Assembly (NCBI GenBank): GCA_009746045.1
Contig: RPFO01000246.1
Coordinates: forward strand, 1,864,192 to 1,928,191
Direction: 5' to 3'
Length of the DNA: 64,000 nt
Source of the DNA: Mesostigma viride
Taxonomy: Eukaryota; Streptophyta; Mesostigmatophyceae; Mesostigmatales; Mesostigmataceae
A program made the translations under genes and the position numbers. Below are positions 10,678-21,479 of the stretch, one piece after another; the first letter of the stretch is position 1; every line of letters starts with the position of its first letter. The notes under the pieces were generated by a model. That model was not told where the DNA came from. It made no database searches and saw nothing but the letters and a program-made list of their open reading frames with translations.

Positions 10678-13600
10678 ATGGAGCAAAAAAGGTTCCGCAG
10701 GCGGGACAGCCTGCTGTGCTGTGCTGGTGGTGCTGGTACCGGACCTCAAGTCTCAGCTCACCTGTTGGCAGGACCTTAATTAGCACACTTATAGTTGTAA
10801 GGCCCACCCTGGGAGACCCAGAGCTCTGCCAGGAAGCGACAAGGGCATCCCAAATGACGTGCTCAACGGCCTCAACAACGTATCCTAGTTCTAGTCCCGG
10901 CCAGCTCATGCAACGCGCTGATGCACCCAACAGCCAAACCCAATGCCCTTGCCCCTATGCCCCAACAGCCGAACCCAACGCTCATCCCGCGAAGCGCACC
11001 TGTAGGGCACGTGCCCCTGGTGCTCCACCAGCGACGTGATCACGCGACCCAGCGTGAGCAGGCTCTTGTTGATCTCCCCCGCCTCACGCGCACGGCCCTG
11101 CACAAATGACACAACGATAATGTACATAGCCACCATTGGTTACCGCATTGTGGACCAGGGAGGAAGGTGAGGCGCCCCGTGGGCAGAAACCTGCCGCGAG
11201 CTCCCGACGCCAATACCTCGCATCGCCAACTACAAGGCACCCAGGCACCTGCAGGCCCACCCCGACAAACCCCTCCCAACCCCGCACCCAACTGACCATC
11301 CTGACACAACCACCCTGCACCCAACACTCACCTCCTTTGCGCCGGAGCGCGAGATGTTTTCGGACCCGGCCAGGTCCACCAGGTTGAGCTTGCCGCACTT
11401 GATGAGCTCCTCCCCCTCGGGCGTGCTCTCCTTGATGTGGATGGTGATCGTGAACACACTGTGCGAGCGGCTGGCCTCAAGGGGGCAAGGGGACAAGGAG
11501 GGGGACAGGAGAATCACCCGACACGGCGCCGCACCAGGCGGTCGAGGGACTATACATGATGAGGGTTGAATGGTGAAGTTGACGGCGCCCAGGCAACACA
11601 CATGAAATGCTGGGATAAGCACCACAGCATGTCCAGCAGTAGAATGGAGGCGGGACATGGGGAGCAGCGATGAGGGGGCTGCCATCGCCAACTACACAAA
11701 TAAGTGGAAACGGAATCGAAAGTGCACAGAACGTGCAGCCCCGTCGCAACACACGTGCCTGGTCTAGTCCCTTGAGGTCCCACCGCTACAATCATCATGC
11801 CTGCCCATCCGTACTGCGATTGGAAACAGGTAACCCCATGCACTGCCAAAAAACCTCCACCCACCGGTCCCATGCACCTGGATACGGTGCACCACAGGCC
11901 TGCTTTGTCGCCCCCCCACAGTGCTCATTACCCCCCGCTATTCCCACGGCTCCCCACCACCCCCTTGACTAGGCGACTCACAACCCGCCAGGACTGCTTG
12001 TTGAGCACCACAAGAGTACGTGCGGCCTAACCCACCTGGACTGCTTGTTGAGCAGTGTTTCTGCGGTGCGGCGCTTGGCAGAGCCCTTCTCCAGCACCGT
12101 GAATATCTCATCAAAGTTGCGCACCATCTCCTCCTCCAGGCCACGCACGATCACGCCGCCCTTGCCGTCCTCCATCAGTGAAAGCGCGCGCTTCTTGTCG
12201 TCGTCACCCACCACGGGCCCCGTCTTGGCCAGCGGGCGCGGGTCGCCCGATGCCAGCAGGTCGGTCAGCTCCTCGTTGTACAGCTCCATGAAGGCCACCT
12301 TAACGCTGTACTCCGCGTGCTGGGCCTCAAGCGCATCGAATATGTGGCGGACGGCACGGGGGATAACGCCTGCAGCGGCAGGGAGCGCCTCGTCCTGCAG
12401 ACCGTCACCATGCGTGCGGGCACATGCCACACACAGCACATCTGCGACATCACTGCGTGCCCAGGGCAACAAAAGGTGGGTACTGGAGGATGGGCAGTGC
12501 AGGATGGCAGTAGAGGGTGGGGCTAAGGAGTGGGCACCGGAGGATGGCAGTAGAGGGTGGGGCTAAGAGGTGGGCATCGGAGGATGGCAGTAGAGGGTGG
12601 GGCTAAGCGGTGGGCACCGGAGGATGGCAGTAGAGGGTGGGCACAAGAGGGCAGAGCATCCAGGCATGCATTTGGATCATAACCTGCCATATAACCGCGG
12701 CCACCTGTGGCCATCACACTACCTGGTCAAAAGACCACGTGACAGCTTTATTTCTATCTTTTAAACAGCATATCATGACGATATAGTACTGTGCGTTGAA
12801 GCCTGCGTGAATACGCAACAGGAACATACCGATTTGGAGTTCTTGGACACTCCCTCCATGGTGTATGTCTGCAAGGGAAAGCGTTGGAAATACATCAGTT
12901 CAAGGGCAAGGGCGGTGAGCAAAGGGGACATGCCAACTTGCTCAGCCGGACATTCCATATAGTCAAGTTAGGGGCTTCGCCCTGGCTTTTAAGACGGTGA
13001 CACAAATTGACTGCTTTGCCCATACAGTTCACGTTGAGCAGGTAAAACGGATCTCTCATCGTAGTGATCATATTATACGCATCTCGCAGCCTTTCTTAGA
13101 GCAACAAGCGGTATACCGTACCTTGCCCGTGCCGGTCTGTCCGTAGGCGAAGATGGTGCAGTTGAATCCCTCGAGGACCTCATTGACGATCGGGACCACC
13201 GACTGTTCAAAGACATCTTCTTGTGTCGACGATGGCCCGAAAACCTGCGGTTGGTAGCACGCACAGAGAACTCGATGTAAGGTACATGGGACAACTTGTT
13301 GAGACATATTGCATCAAATTTTAAAGACACCCCATGCCCTTGATGCCTCCCCTGGCATTTTAGCCCCCAAAACGTCGGTGGTCGCTGGTTACCTTATCAA
13401 AGGTGAATGTCCGCTCCATCGTTTTCCCAGCAATGCTCTGGACCACCGTCACCTCGCCTTTCTTCTCCTCGCATTTTAGCGCCTGTTGCGTTTTCCTCTC
13501 ACCCTCCGTCGTAGGTCTGCGCAGAAAGGTGTACGACAATTACGAGGTAATCCGTATGTGTTTATTGTGCATGCACGTGCCCGCTTCGCAGGGCCCTAAA

Positions 13601-13714
13601 CATAGAAAAAAAAACTCTCAGAGATAGCACTTAATAAAAAGATGCCACTGACCTGCAACGAACAAGGACCTGCACGTTCACTCCCTTGTCCTTCGCGGCT
13701 TGCAGCGACGCCAT
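4433..13714 (-). CDS. KIN5: Kinesin-5 (BimC/Eg5 family) mitotic motor
   Basis: A homotetrameric plus-end motor that slides antiparallel spindle microtubules apart. I assembled 16 exons (minus strand): 13714-13653, 13516-13393, 13244-13122, 12868-12830, 12394-12036, 11470-11332, 11097-11000, 10562-10406, 9858-9202, 8832-8671, 8362-8096, 7721-7432, 7151-7050, 5966-5857, 5449-5307, 4771-4433. They sum to 3171 nt and 1056 aa with every junction in phase, the usual family length. Motor domain is about residues 13-365: P-loop GQTGTGKT (97-104), switch I NKQSSRSHS (232-240), switch II DLAGSE (268-273), then the neck near NIKNRPE. Residues 368-940 are coiled-coil stalk. Residues 945-957 ([13 protein letters not shown]) are a BimC box, with T952 as the likely Cdk1 site. 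The start ([11 protein letters not shown]) is the first in-frame ATG before the conserved VQVLVRCRP strand. Introns hold transposons (4991-5291, 6131-6557, 6810-7036). Acceptors of exons 5 and 11 are least certain. Confidence 0.92.
4991..5291. mobile_element. MITE with GCGTTAAGTTACG subterminal repeats
   Basis: A 301-bp element in kinesin-5 intron 15, ending 13 bp from the donor of exon 15. Termini are imperfect inverted repeats: CAGTCCTTCCCGCGTTAAGT on the left, and CAGTCATTCTCGCTTTAAGT as the complement of the right end. Further copies of the CGTAACTTAACG motif lie inside in both orientations, as expected of transposase-binding sites. A related sequence lies at 63664-63787. I could not settle a target-site duplication, so the superfamily is open. 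Confidence 0.65.
6131..6557. mobile_element. Short inverted-repeat DNA element (MITE-like)
   Basis: About 430 bp in kinesin-5 intron 13. The left end has TCGAGAGATTC followed by GTTTCCGTTTCCG. The right end reads, in complement, TCGAGAGATTC followed by a similar GTTTCC-rich stretch. The interior has no long reading frame. The target duplication is unclear, so exact ends are uncertain by a few bases. Confidence 0.55.
6810..7036 (-). mobile_element. LINE-C 3'-end copy (5'-truncated)
   Basis: Reverse-oriented copy of the 3' part of the element at 20799-21348. They share CCATAGGTAGGCTGACGC, the GAGCGCTCT block, TATATAC, and TACTCTGTATTGGCACC read in complement. The 3' end shows a decayed version of the CACGTGAC hairpin and an AATTAATTAATAATTA tail at about 6801-6822. 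It lies in kinesin-5 intron 13, its 5' boundary only about 14 bp from the exon 13 donor. Confidence 0.7.
7897..7940. repeat. (CACCC)n microsatellite
   Basis: About nine copies of CACCC in kinesin-5 intron 11. On the transcribed strand it is GGGTG-rich. Confidence 0.9.
10646..10676. repeat. Poly-G tract (poly-C on the kinesin sense strand)
   Basis: An uninterrupted run of about 31 G in kinesin-5 intron 7. On the sense strand it is poly-C, about 85 nt upstream of the exon 8 acceptor, and so may serve in the polypyrimidine tract. Run length is assembly-sensitive. Confidence 0.85.
11982..12055 (-). repeat. Duplicated exon 5 end with 5' splice site (kinesin-5)
   Basis: The last bases of exon 5 plus the start of its intron (12029-12055) recur 47 bp further into the intron (11982-12009). 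About 24 of 27 positions match, including GCTCAACAAGCAGTCC. The copied donor has decayed (GGTGGGTT to GGCGGGTT). Confidence 0.8.
12487..12646. repeat. 40-bp tandem repeat, about 4 copies
   Basis: Units built on GGATGGCAGTAGAGGGTGGG plus a GTGGGCACCGGA-like half, in kinesin-5 intron 4 just upstream (in + coordinates) of exon 5. No coding role is seen. Confidence 0.85.
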
Positions 13715-14477
13715 GGTTGTTTAGAAATGGCGCGTGTATGGAATCTCAACTGCAAACTTTAGTCGAAGTCTATGGAGAAATAACCGAATTATAAACTGCG
13801 GCTCTTGCCTTGCAAATACGTTTATTTCTCTAATCTCGAGAGTGTGGTGACAGTGTTGCGATCGGAAGGAACGCAGCGGACATGGGCAACCGAGTCTAAT
13901 TTACAGCACTCAAAAGCAACGGTCCATTTCCCGTCACGCATGTTGTGCTCGAGTCGCATTTGCCGACGTCCAAACAGGCATCCGGCCCTGGGATGAATTA
14001 CAAGCGCCGCGCCAGCACGGTTGTTGTTGTTGAACTTGTTGTTGTTGCCCAGGCCACTGGCCAGCACGGTATGTACCACATACTGCAACGGCCAAGGGGC
14101 CACCTGGTCCCTGTTTGAATAACGTTCGGAGAGGCCGCAGCGGTCCACAAAACGCAAAGCCTGCGCCAGGCCACGTGGCAGAGCGGCGAAATGCGAAACC
14201 ATGACACGACAGGCACGGCGTCGCTCTCAGGCATCGGGAAGCATGTGGGAAAAGCGGGATGCAGACAGGTGGCAGCATTCCAGCCCTACTCATGCTTCGG
14301 GGCAGATACAGCGTGATGCACGCTGTGAGAGCCAGGCTGGTACAAGACGGATCGTCTCGATCGTCCCTCTACGTGACTCGTATGTGCGACCTTTGAAAGA
14401 TTTAGCGCCCATTATTCTGTGATCATACTGCTTTGGCACAAGAATTTTTTTCAGGTGAAAAAAAACAGCACATCAAT
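13715..14477. promoter_or_regulatory. Divergent intergenic region between kinesin-5 and the ERG28-like gene
   Basis: 763 bp between two head-to-head start codons, so it must contain both promoters and 5' UTRs. No TATA box is obvious at either side. It holds a short GTTGTT-rich stretch near 14021-14050 and no repeat element that I recognise. Confidence 0.45.
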
Positions 14478-15888
14478 ATGGAGCCCAAGAGCGTTTCCTT
14501 CATCAACGGCTTGCTGTATCTGAATGTAATTCTAGACATTTTCTTTGCCTGGAGATGCTTCTTTGGGCATACGGGGGTGTGGCTTTTGGTTAACACAGGT
14601 CCAGATGTCCGGATGATCCTGGTCCTCGTCTGCTGGTACGTGAGCTCATGGAAAGACAATTGTTGCCTAGAAGAAGTTGGCTGCTGGGTGCACAGCTCCG
14701 GCCGTCAGGATGTCCTTGTTCTTGCAACCATTTGGTTCGCTCTAAATTCACCTGCCCCTGCAATCTTTTTCGCGTTTTCCCTCCATCAGCCTTCTGGCCT
14801 GCATCCACCTTCATGCCGCGATCGATATCTACGAGAGCAACGCCTACCGGTCGGCGTTGATCTCCCACGTACTGGTCTTCGTCTACTTCTTGGCCTACGG
14901 GATGCGCGTCAAGGGCTTGAGCTTCGTAAGCGCTTACTCACGGGGATTGAAAAGCGTCATCTATGGTTTGTGGGTAGCTTGCGCATCAGAGCCAACCATT
15001 CCCAGTACTTTGCTCGAATGCGCTGGAAATCGGTGGGCCTCGGTGCAGATATGGCCTGTGATTTGACCCAATCATACGGCCCCGGTCCAGCAATCCCAGC
15101 AAGTCATGCCCAAGGCTGCAAATTTGGTACTTGGCAGGGGAATTGAACTTCGCTGTTTAAACACATGCTTTCCTCTAGTTGAATTTGCTACTCACGGAAG
15201 GGTTTCCCTGACACCTTGGATTATATGCTGCTAAGGAATAGTTTGTTGTTATGTCCCAGAGTAGTTACTGGTGCACCACATCATCTTGGGATTTCTTTTA
15301 CGCCTGCCATAGTTTTTCATCGTGAACAACGTCATGTTTACCCGGCAGCTGCTGGTATTTAATGGTTCCAAAGCTGATCCAAGCATCGTGTTGTGCATGG
15401 TCCGTGCCATGTAGCGCCAAGTCCGATGTTCTGGCATCGTCCCATGTTTGTGCGGTAGTTGGCATCATGGATGCATTTGGCTGGCAGGCGTGGGGTTGTT
15501 CTAGACGTATCAGTGCTTCGCAGGCCACAATACCTTCTATCTATGGCATGGGCATGGCTGCTTTCAAGCACCCCTCAGTCACCATTGTAGTAGACTCTTA
15601 CGTCTTTTAGTGAATCGTGCATGGACGGATGGTGCGCGTGCATCACTCACCGTTTCTCTGGAATCAGTGTGTTCCCCCCTGCTGGCCCATGCTTGTTTTC
15701 CCCTGCACAATCGTATGTTGCAAACGTACACCATGTGCATGCAGGTGGACACGCTGACTGGCCTGGCTCACACCAAGGAGCCGCTGCTCCTAATCACCAG
15801 CGGCGCGTTCTTCCTGCTCATGACCGGGCAGTACTACACCTACGCGCTCGGCCGGGGCCTGGCCGACAAGGTCAAGAAGGCGCAGTGA
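14478..15888 (+). CDS. ERG28: Small four-helix ER membrane protein, ERG28-like
   Basis: ERG28 tethers sterol C-4 demethylation enzymes at the ER membrane. Three exons (14478-14635, 14790-14925, 15745-15888) close in frame to 145 aa, normal for ERG28. Four hydrophobic segments are visible: about 8-29, 44-66, 74-98 and 110-132. The second and third resemble the ERG28 core: a run ending AAIDIYES, then a Y-x-x-AL helix, as in the human CAIDIHNK...YHITL region. The C-terminus is KKAQ, a KKXX dilysine ER-retrieval signal; human ERG28 also ends in a KKXX motif. The start at 14478 (MEPKSVSF) is preferred; an in-frame ATG at 14433 would add 15 residues. I am confident of the gene and topology. The family call rests on partial similarity, and another small ER protein is possible. 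Confidence 0.6.
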
Positions 15889-17639
15889 GGGATGGGGCAT
15901 ATTCACACAAGCAAGAACAAGGCGCAGTGACGAAGAAGGCGCAGTGACTGGGATGAGACATTCGAGGTGGACTGCTCTAATTCACATGGAGCGGTGCATG
16001 ACATGGAAGTGACAAGGCTCGGTGAGGGAGGACCGGGAGGTCAACAGGGTGGCGCTGGGCATGAAACAAGGTGCAGCGGGTGACACTGGACACATGGAGG
16101 TGGGGATGGAATCGAAAAAGCGGTGTCAGGGAGGACACACAATGGAGTGCAGGTCGTGCAAGAAGACTGAGAGGGATGCCATGCAACCTTAAGACAGTTA
16201 CGTGAGAGGGAGGGCAAGAAGGGGCCGTGCAGGACCATAATGACACGAAAACAGATGAAGCGCCTACAAGGCCAACAATAGGCACGATGCCCGCACCTAC
16301 CTCGGTCTGTGTTCACAAGAGCGCACATGAGCCCATTGGTTGGCATGAAAGGCCATTAAGCGGACGGCGGGCAAATGGCGGGGACATTAGCAGGCACATG
16401 TATATATAGTGAGCACGAATGCATGCGTTGGTGCATGAAAGAGGCTGCCGGACGAGAGCGGTGGGTGGCCTGCCAGAGCTGTGCATAGCGATGAATGCCG
16501 GGAGGAGAGGGACGACACTATGTAGTGATGAGTCCTGCACGATCCGACAAGCTAGGCCAGAAGTGACGGTAGTGACATATATCCTGTGGGAATGACGTAC
16601 TGCCATGTCTGGGCAGCGAGTGTCGATCAGCGCTGTGAGCGATGCATGCGTATTCCAATAGTGGCCGCCACTGCATATGCCGGGGATATGAAGGATTTGT
16701 TCCGAAGTCCTGGGCATCTAGTAGGTTCACGGGCCGGTAGTGATGGCAGGAAATTGCTTACCTTGTAAATTTGTTGGGCGAGAGACAACCTGCTATCGTT
16801 ACAAGTAGTAAAATATAGAAATTGGGCAATATGTGCCGGGCAGGGTGGTGTGGACGGTGGGCGGGTTATAGCCTTTTTGTAGGTCTGCAATTAGACGCTG
16901 TACGTAGTCTGCCATACATGAATGGGGACACACTCATGCACAGAGTACTTTTTGTTGTACAGTGATCTTATATAATAAACTCAAACGTGCATGTGCCGTA
17001 TCCTGGATCGAGACGCATGCGATCGACTTATGACTGACATCTATATCTGGGGAATATCAGCGGGCAATCAGCCGGCCATCAGGACATGATGGACACCTTG
17101 GGGCATGCCTGCATGATCAGCTGAAATACAATCAGGCCCGGGCGGTACAGGTCTACCTTACATAGTTTCACCAGGGCACAGTGGACAAGCTTGACCGAAT
17201 GAAGATCGCGACTAGCAGTCAAGCTATATCTATAATCTGCATGAGCCGGAGCTGTACGTACATTACTCTAACGAAATCAGTAAATCTCATTTCCCAAAGG
17301 CCTCCAATCGGCAGCCTTGTTGTGTCTTGTTAATTTCATAGGTATACATTTTACTTCATATTGCTATTATATCCTTGTGTGCATGGTACTATACTACTGC
17401 GAATCAACGTACCACGGAAGACTTCAGAGCCAAAGCACGCAAAACTTTATAACATGATTGATATTGCATGAAAGATATTGCACTTTCAAAATTCAAACCG
17501 GTATTGCACCTACCGTGGTTCAAGTGTACATCTAGATCGCTCTGATCACTTGCATGTGTACATAGATCGCTCTGCAGTACTGGCCTGCCGCCCACTCGGG
17601 GCAGTGACTAGTGAGCTAGTGAAAAGCTAGTAGGACGCC
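15889..17639. other. 3' flank of the ERG28-like gene, no gene seen
   Basis: Right after the stop, the coding end AAGGCGCAGTGA recurs twice more (near 15919-15930 and 15935-15946), giving three copies. A TGTAA motif, a common green-algal polyadenylation signal, occurs at about 16766 but is far downstream. The rest is AT-richer sequence without recognisable genes, RNAs or repeats. Confidence 0.4.
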
Positions 17640-19270
17640 CTTAATTAGTTAACTAATTAATTAATTAATTAATTAATTAATTAATTAATTAATTAGACTC
17701 GTGCTCCCGTTGGGGAGCTAGTCACGGAGCATTAGCCCCGATGGATGGATGGGTGCAAACAGTCCTATACCGGTCTAATCTATCTACAACATCTATCTAC
17801 AATAACATCTATCTACAACAACTAGTCTAAGCTCTCTACCCTAGGGGACCTGTCTGGCGTGCTTCCCGTATGTTTGCACACGCGGGCGCGTAATTCCCCA
17901 CGGGAGGGGGTTCGTTGTCCTCTATGACCTGGGCCCACTTGGCCTTGTCCATGATCTTGTTCCAAATCACGGAGAGACTTAGCCCCCCCATGTCTGCGAC
18001 TAGCTAGCTGAACTCTTAATTTGAAGGTGCGGCCGGGCCTTGCGGTGGCGAGCATTGCTGGGCCCAGCCCACGTAAGGATCGAGGTGCCGGCCAGGCTGA
18101 GCTGGGCGCAGCCCTGCGGGGGGGCCACGCGTGAGGTGTCTACCTGGTTGGTGCGAGCTATTATAAGTGCCCTACTAGCTGCAGGCACCGCTGCTTGATG
18201 GTGCTGGTGATATATGGCATGCCGAGGTACAGGTCCTCATTGCGAACATGAGCAGGCTGCATAGCCCGCACTCGGAAAATGGAGCGCAGCATGTTAATTG
18301 GTGACCGCGCCGTCCAGCTTTCGGGCCAGGTCGGCAGTGAGGGTCCACGTCTCGGCCCCGTACGTAAGAACAGGGAGGACCAGGACCTTAAACAGGTCCT
18401 GTTTCTCTATCTTGCCCAGGGGCTTGCGCGGTGCGCCACATGCAGGGCCCGGTATTTGCGTAAAGCATGCCAGAGCGAGGGAGATATGCGGTGGTCCACA
18501 TCAGCCTCGCAGCGCGCTGGGGAGGAGGCTAGCTGCCCAGCAACTTGACGCGGTCCCGATACAACAGGACTCGAGAGCCGTCAAGGAGAAAGAGGGCGGG
18601 CGGTGGCTGAGTGAGCCCAATCCCCAGAGCCTCTGTCTCAGTTCTTGCTGACCTCAAGCCCCACTGCATGCGCGGGCTTCGATTGCCAGGCAGTCAAGCC
18701 ACGTCGGTCTGCACATGCTTGGAGCCCTCAAAGAGGGTGGTGTCGTCTGCATAGATGATGTCCGCCAGCCAGATCTCTGTGTCCGCCCCGCCATGGCAGA
18801 AACCCACGCTCCTTGCTATGATATGCTCACATGGGTCTTATTGCACCCACAGACTGCCGGATCGTTAGCGTGTCCGTTTAGCTAGCGCGCCCGAATGCAG
18901 CTGGGGCATGCCTTTGGCACATGAAGGAGACCGGGGGTCTCTGCCCTTTCTCCTGTAGTGCACACACAGGGATTATAAAAGCACTTCGGTGCTCCGTGAC
19001 TCCCCAACGGGAGCACGAGTTTAATTAATTAATTAATTAATGGCAGAAACGGTTTTCGACCTGCACCCCCAGTGGTTCCCTACCCACGATGCGGGAAAAT
19101 CGCTTGCGCGCCTGAATCATTACGTAATCGACCATGTAATAATGAACAGGTACGTTATAGGTAATAGGGCGACAGCACGCAGCCCTGCCGGCCACACATG
19201 CACCCTTCTGTAAAGGGCATGGTGGCGTGGTCCCATAGGAAGTGCGCACCGAGGACGCCCTAGCTTGGTA
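17640..19270 (-). mobile_element. LINE-D copy: degenerate reverse transcriptase with 3' tail
   Basis: Reading on the minus strand, it carries the RT motif RQGCVLSP near 19160-19190 and the catalytic YADDTTLFEGS at about 18725-18765. Next come a KLLGS-like block and the thumb-end signature VLTYGAETWTLT near 18330-18370. The ORF2 tail SVIWNKIMDKAKWAQVIE lies near 17910-17980. The 3' UTR, the stem-loop CTCCC-GTTG-GGGAG (17700-17722) and a long (TTAA)n tail (17640-17695) follow. Stops and frameshifts make it a pseudogene. It is interrupted by the retroelement at 18804-19039 and may have extended past 19270 before the TTAA element arrived. Confidence 0.8.
18804..19039 (+). mobile_element. Short non-LTR copy with LINE-D-type 3' hairpin and tail
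   Basis: Delimited by an 11-bp target-site duplication, ATGGCAGAAAC, at 18793-18803 and 19040-19050. It ends with the hairpin GACTCCC-CAAC-GGGAG and an (AATT)n tail identical in style to LINE-D. Its 236 bp hold no reading frame; it may be a SINE or an extreme 5' truncation. Confidence 0.8.
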
Positions 19271-19330
19271 GCTACCTCCTCAATTTGTATAGGGTTGGAT
19301 CGACTCAGAGGTTCCTCTACTGTGTATTAA

Positions 19331-20674
19331 CCCTTAGTCGGGAAACTACCCGACCTGTCGGGTAGTTTGACTAACGGTCGAATTTCGCGCCGCGCCGTGA
19401 GCGCCGCGCCACTTGTGACGGATGTCAGTGGTCCGGTGGGTCCGGGGACACTTAGGGACGAGGGTGGTGCATAGGTTTGGGGGTAATATTCGCCATAGCC
19501 TGGTAATTACAACGTGCATTGAGCAGGTATCACGTGACTTTGGCGGGAAATTTTCACTCGCGCGCGCGCGTAACTAGATATGGCTGCCAGCATGCCGTTC
19601 TCACGGAAATTTTGCGTGTCGAGGCTAGAAACGGTTCAGAATTTCGCTCAGAATGACTTAACGTGATTTTCGTAGGTCAGGCATGGCCAAACTTGTAGGA
19701 TTGGGAAAATTCAGGTAGGAAAATACTGCCTTCTGGGTCGTCAGTGCCAGATGAGTAATCGCTTATCATATTTCCATTTTATCCTCGTGGCCGGGCAGTC
19801 TGCGCCAGCCCAAGCATCCAGATTTGGTACCGGATGTCCGCTGATGCGTTTGCTGGGAATGCGGACGCGTTGATAGGTAATATTTGAACGGAGCATCAAC
19901 CTTGTAATCATAAAGGATGCATGCATGATGCGGCTATGGCGACCTATGCCTGTAAAGCAATGGTATGTGTGAGATATGAGGGTCCCGGCCAGTGGAATCC
20001 GGGCAGGACGTGAACGAGCCAGGTATGGCAACGTGTTTGCGTGTCCTTTGCAGCGGAATACGTCTCCCATGCATTATATTTGACGAGCTTTTCAGTGCAC
20101 CTTTCAGCAAGCCTCCATGCCTGCTGTAAAGAGGGGTATTAGCCCTGCAAGTGACCAGTTTATGGCATTTCTTTGGAGCATATCATTTCGTTAATGCAGG
20201 TAGGCAACATGTTTGTATTCCAGCACCTTTGGCAATCTTTTATAGCTTGCTATAATGCATTCTTGTATTGCATGTCTTAGATGGCTGTTTACGCGCGCGT
20301 AACCCACACACATATATGAGCACCTTATATAGGTCTAATGGGTTATCCGGGTGGTCTGACCCAAGGAAAGCACCATTGGACTATCCAACTAAGTTGTCCA
20401 ATGTTGTTGTTGAGGTTCCATACCCTCCCTGAGAAGTTAGGTGGGGGTTCACTTTTCCTTGGGGAAAAAAGATCGTCTTTTGTCCAAGTTTGACTGGAGC
20501 TATCATCCAAATGCTTCGATAAACCCGTGGTATTATTGCATATTCTGAAAGCCCTCGAAGTGTAGATACTCCTAGCATCTTGGTTGGGGGCATTTGGAGT
20601 TGTGGCCTGTGAGTTATGATTTTTCTCATTTTCAGGGGTCTGAAAGTGCCAAAAATGGTCCTCCCGACTAAGGG
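19331..20674. mobile_element. TTAA-flanked, piggyBac-like non-autonomous transposon
   Basis: The 1344-bp element is flanked by TTAA (19327-19330 and 20675-20678) and bounded by perfect 13-bp inverted repeats, CCCTTAGTCGGGA and its complement. Immediately inside the left end is a strong palindrome with a 12-bp stem (AAACTACCCGAC, two-base loop). Near the right end, CATTGGAC and GTCCAATG form another stem. TTAA duplication plus CCCT-starting ends fits piggyBac. No transposase-like frame exists; the longest frame (109 codons, minus strand) is unrecognised. Confidence 0.8.
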
Positions 20675-20678
20675 TTAA

Positions 20679-20788
20679 TTATAATAATCAATCAATTTAA
20701 AATCAATTAAATCATTAATATTAATTTAACACACGCTCCCGTTGCATGGGGAGTCACGGAGCACAATAATACAGAGTTTTAAGTGCTT
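20679..20788 (-). mobile_element. Very short LINE-D-type 3' end
   Basis: Reverse orientation: an AT-rich tail (20679-20726), then the CTCCCGTTG...GGGGAGTCACGGAGC hairpin at about 20731-20763, then about 25 bp of body resembling 18970-18995. No coding content. Confidence 0.6.
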
Positions 20789-20798
20789 TTCATCCCTG

Positions 20799-21348
20799 CA
20801 GCAGCAACGCCGTGATCAGTGGCCCGACTACATCCGCCACAAGACCAACCCCGAGAAGCCCCAAGTGTACTGGCGGGGCGGGGACCTCTATGTCAACAAG
20901 AAACTGTGGAAGCCCCCCCGGGCTTCCCCGGGATAGAGCACTCCAGCTAGTTGTCTAGATCGATGGGGGCAATCGATTATGGGATAGCTTAGGCATTACA
21001 GCACTTGAAACGATATTAGCGCACAGCGTTATAGTACCTTCAATTAGCTCTGGCACCTTGTGGCCATCAGCTTGCGCCTTAATTAGCCGACGTCTTGAGC
21101 CCACCTCACATTTGTAGCATAAGCTATGCGTCAGCCTACTTATGGTATTGCACTGGTTGTATTGCACCCACAGTGTTGCGCCCCGGCACCATGCCGTGGA
21201 GAGAGCGCTCTGTGGCCTGCCCATCTGCGGCAGTGAGAGAAGCTAGGGCGCCCTCCCTCCTTCTCGCTGTGTATATAGGGTTGAAGGTTCCTTTACTCTG
21301 TATTGGCACCCACGTGACGCAGTCACGTGCTTATTAATTATTAATTAA
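20799..21348 (+). mobile_element. LINE-C copy: ORF1 C-terminus, 3' UTR, hairpin, tail
   Basis: A perfect 10-bp target duplication, TTCATCCCTG, at 20789-20798 and 21349-21358 sets the ends. It begins inside an L1-type ORF1p C-terminal domain (QQQRRDQWPDYI near 20800, VYWRGGDLYV near 20870), with a stop at about 20935. About 375 bp of 3' UTR follow, then the hairpin CACGTGAC-GCA-GTCACGTG at 21311-21329 and a TTAATTA tail. There is no RT after ORF1, so the family appears to be ORF1-only, as in mammalian HAL1 elements. Confidence 0.8.
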
Positions 21349-21479
21349 TTCATCCCTGTACACAACAATTTTGCATTCACATGCACTGGGAAAGGGTCAG
21401 AGACACCTCACATGCACCGACCCCGGCCGGTCTTCTCTCGTGCCGGCCCATGCAGAGGCAAGCCACAGCAGTGATATCA

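Noticed and set aside
10591-11039. Plus-strand ORFs across the poly-G region
   Set aside because: Gly-rich translation of a homopolymer within a kinesin-5 intron.
19741-20070. 109-codon minus-strand ORF inside the piggyBac-like element
   Set aside because: Too short for a transposase and without DDD-type or zinc-finger motifs.
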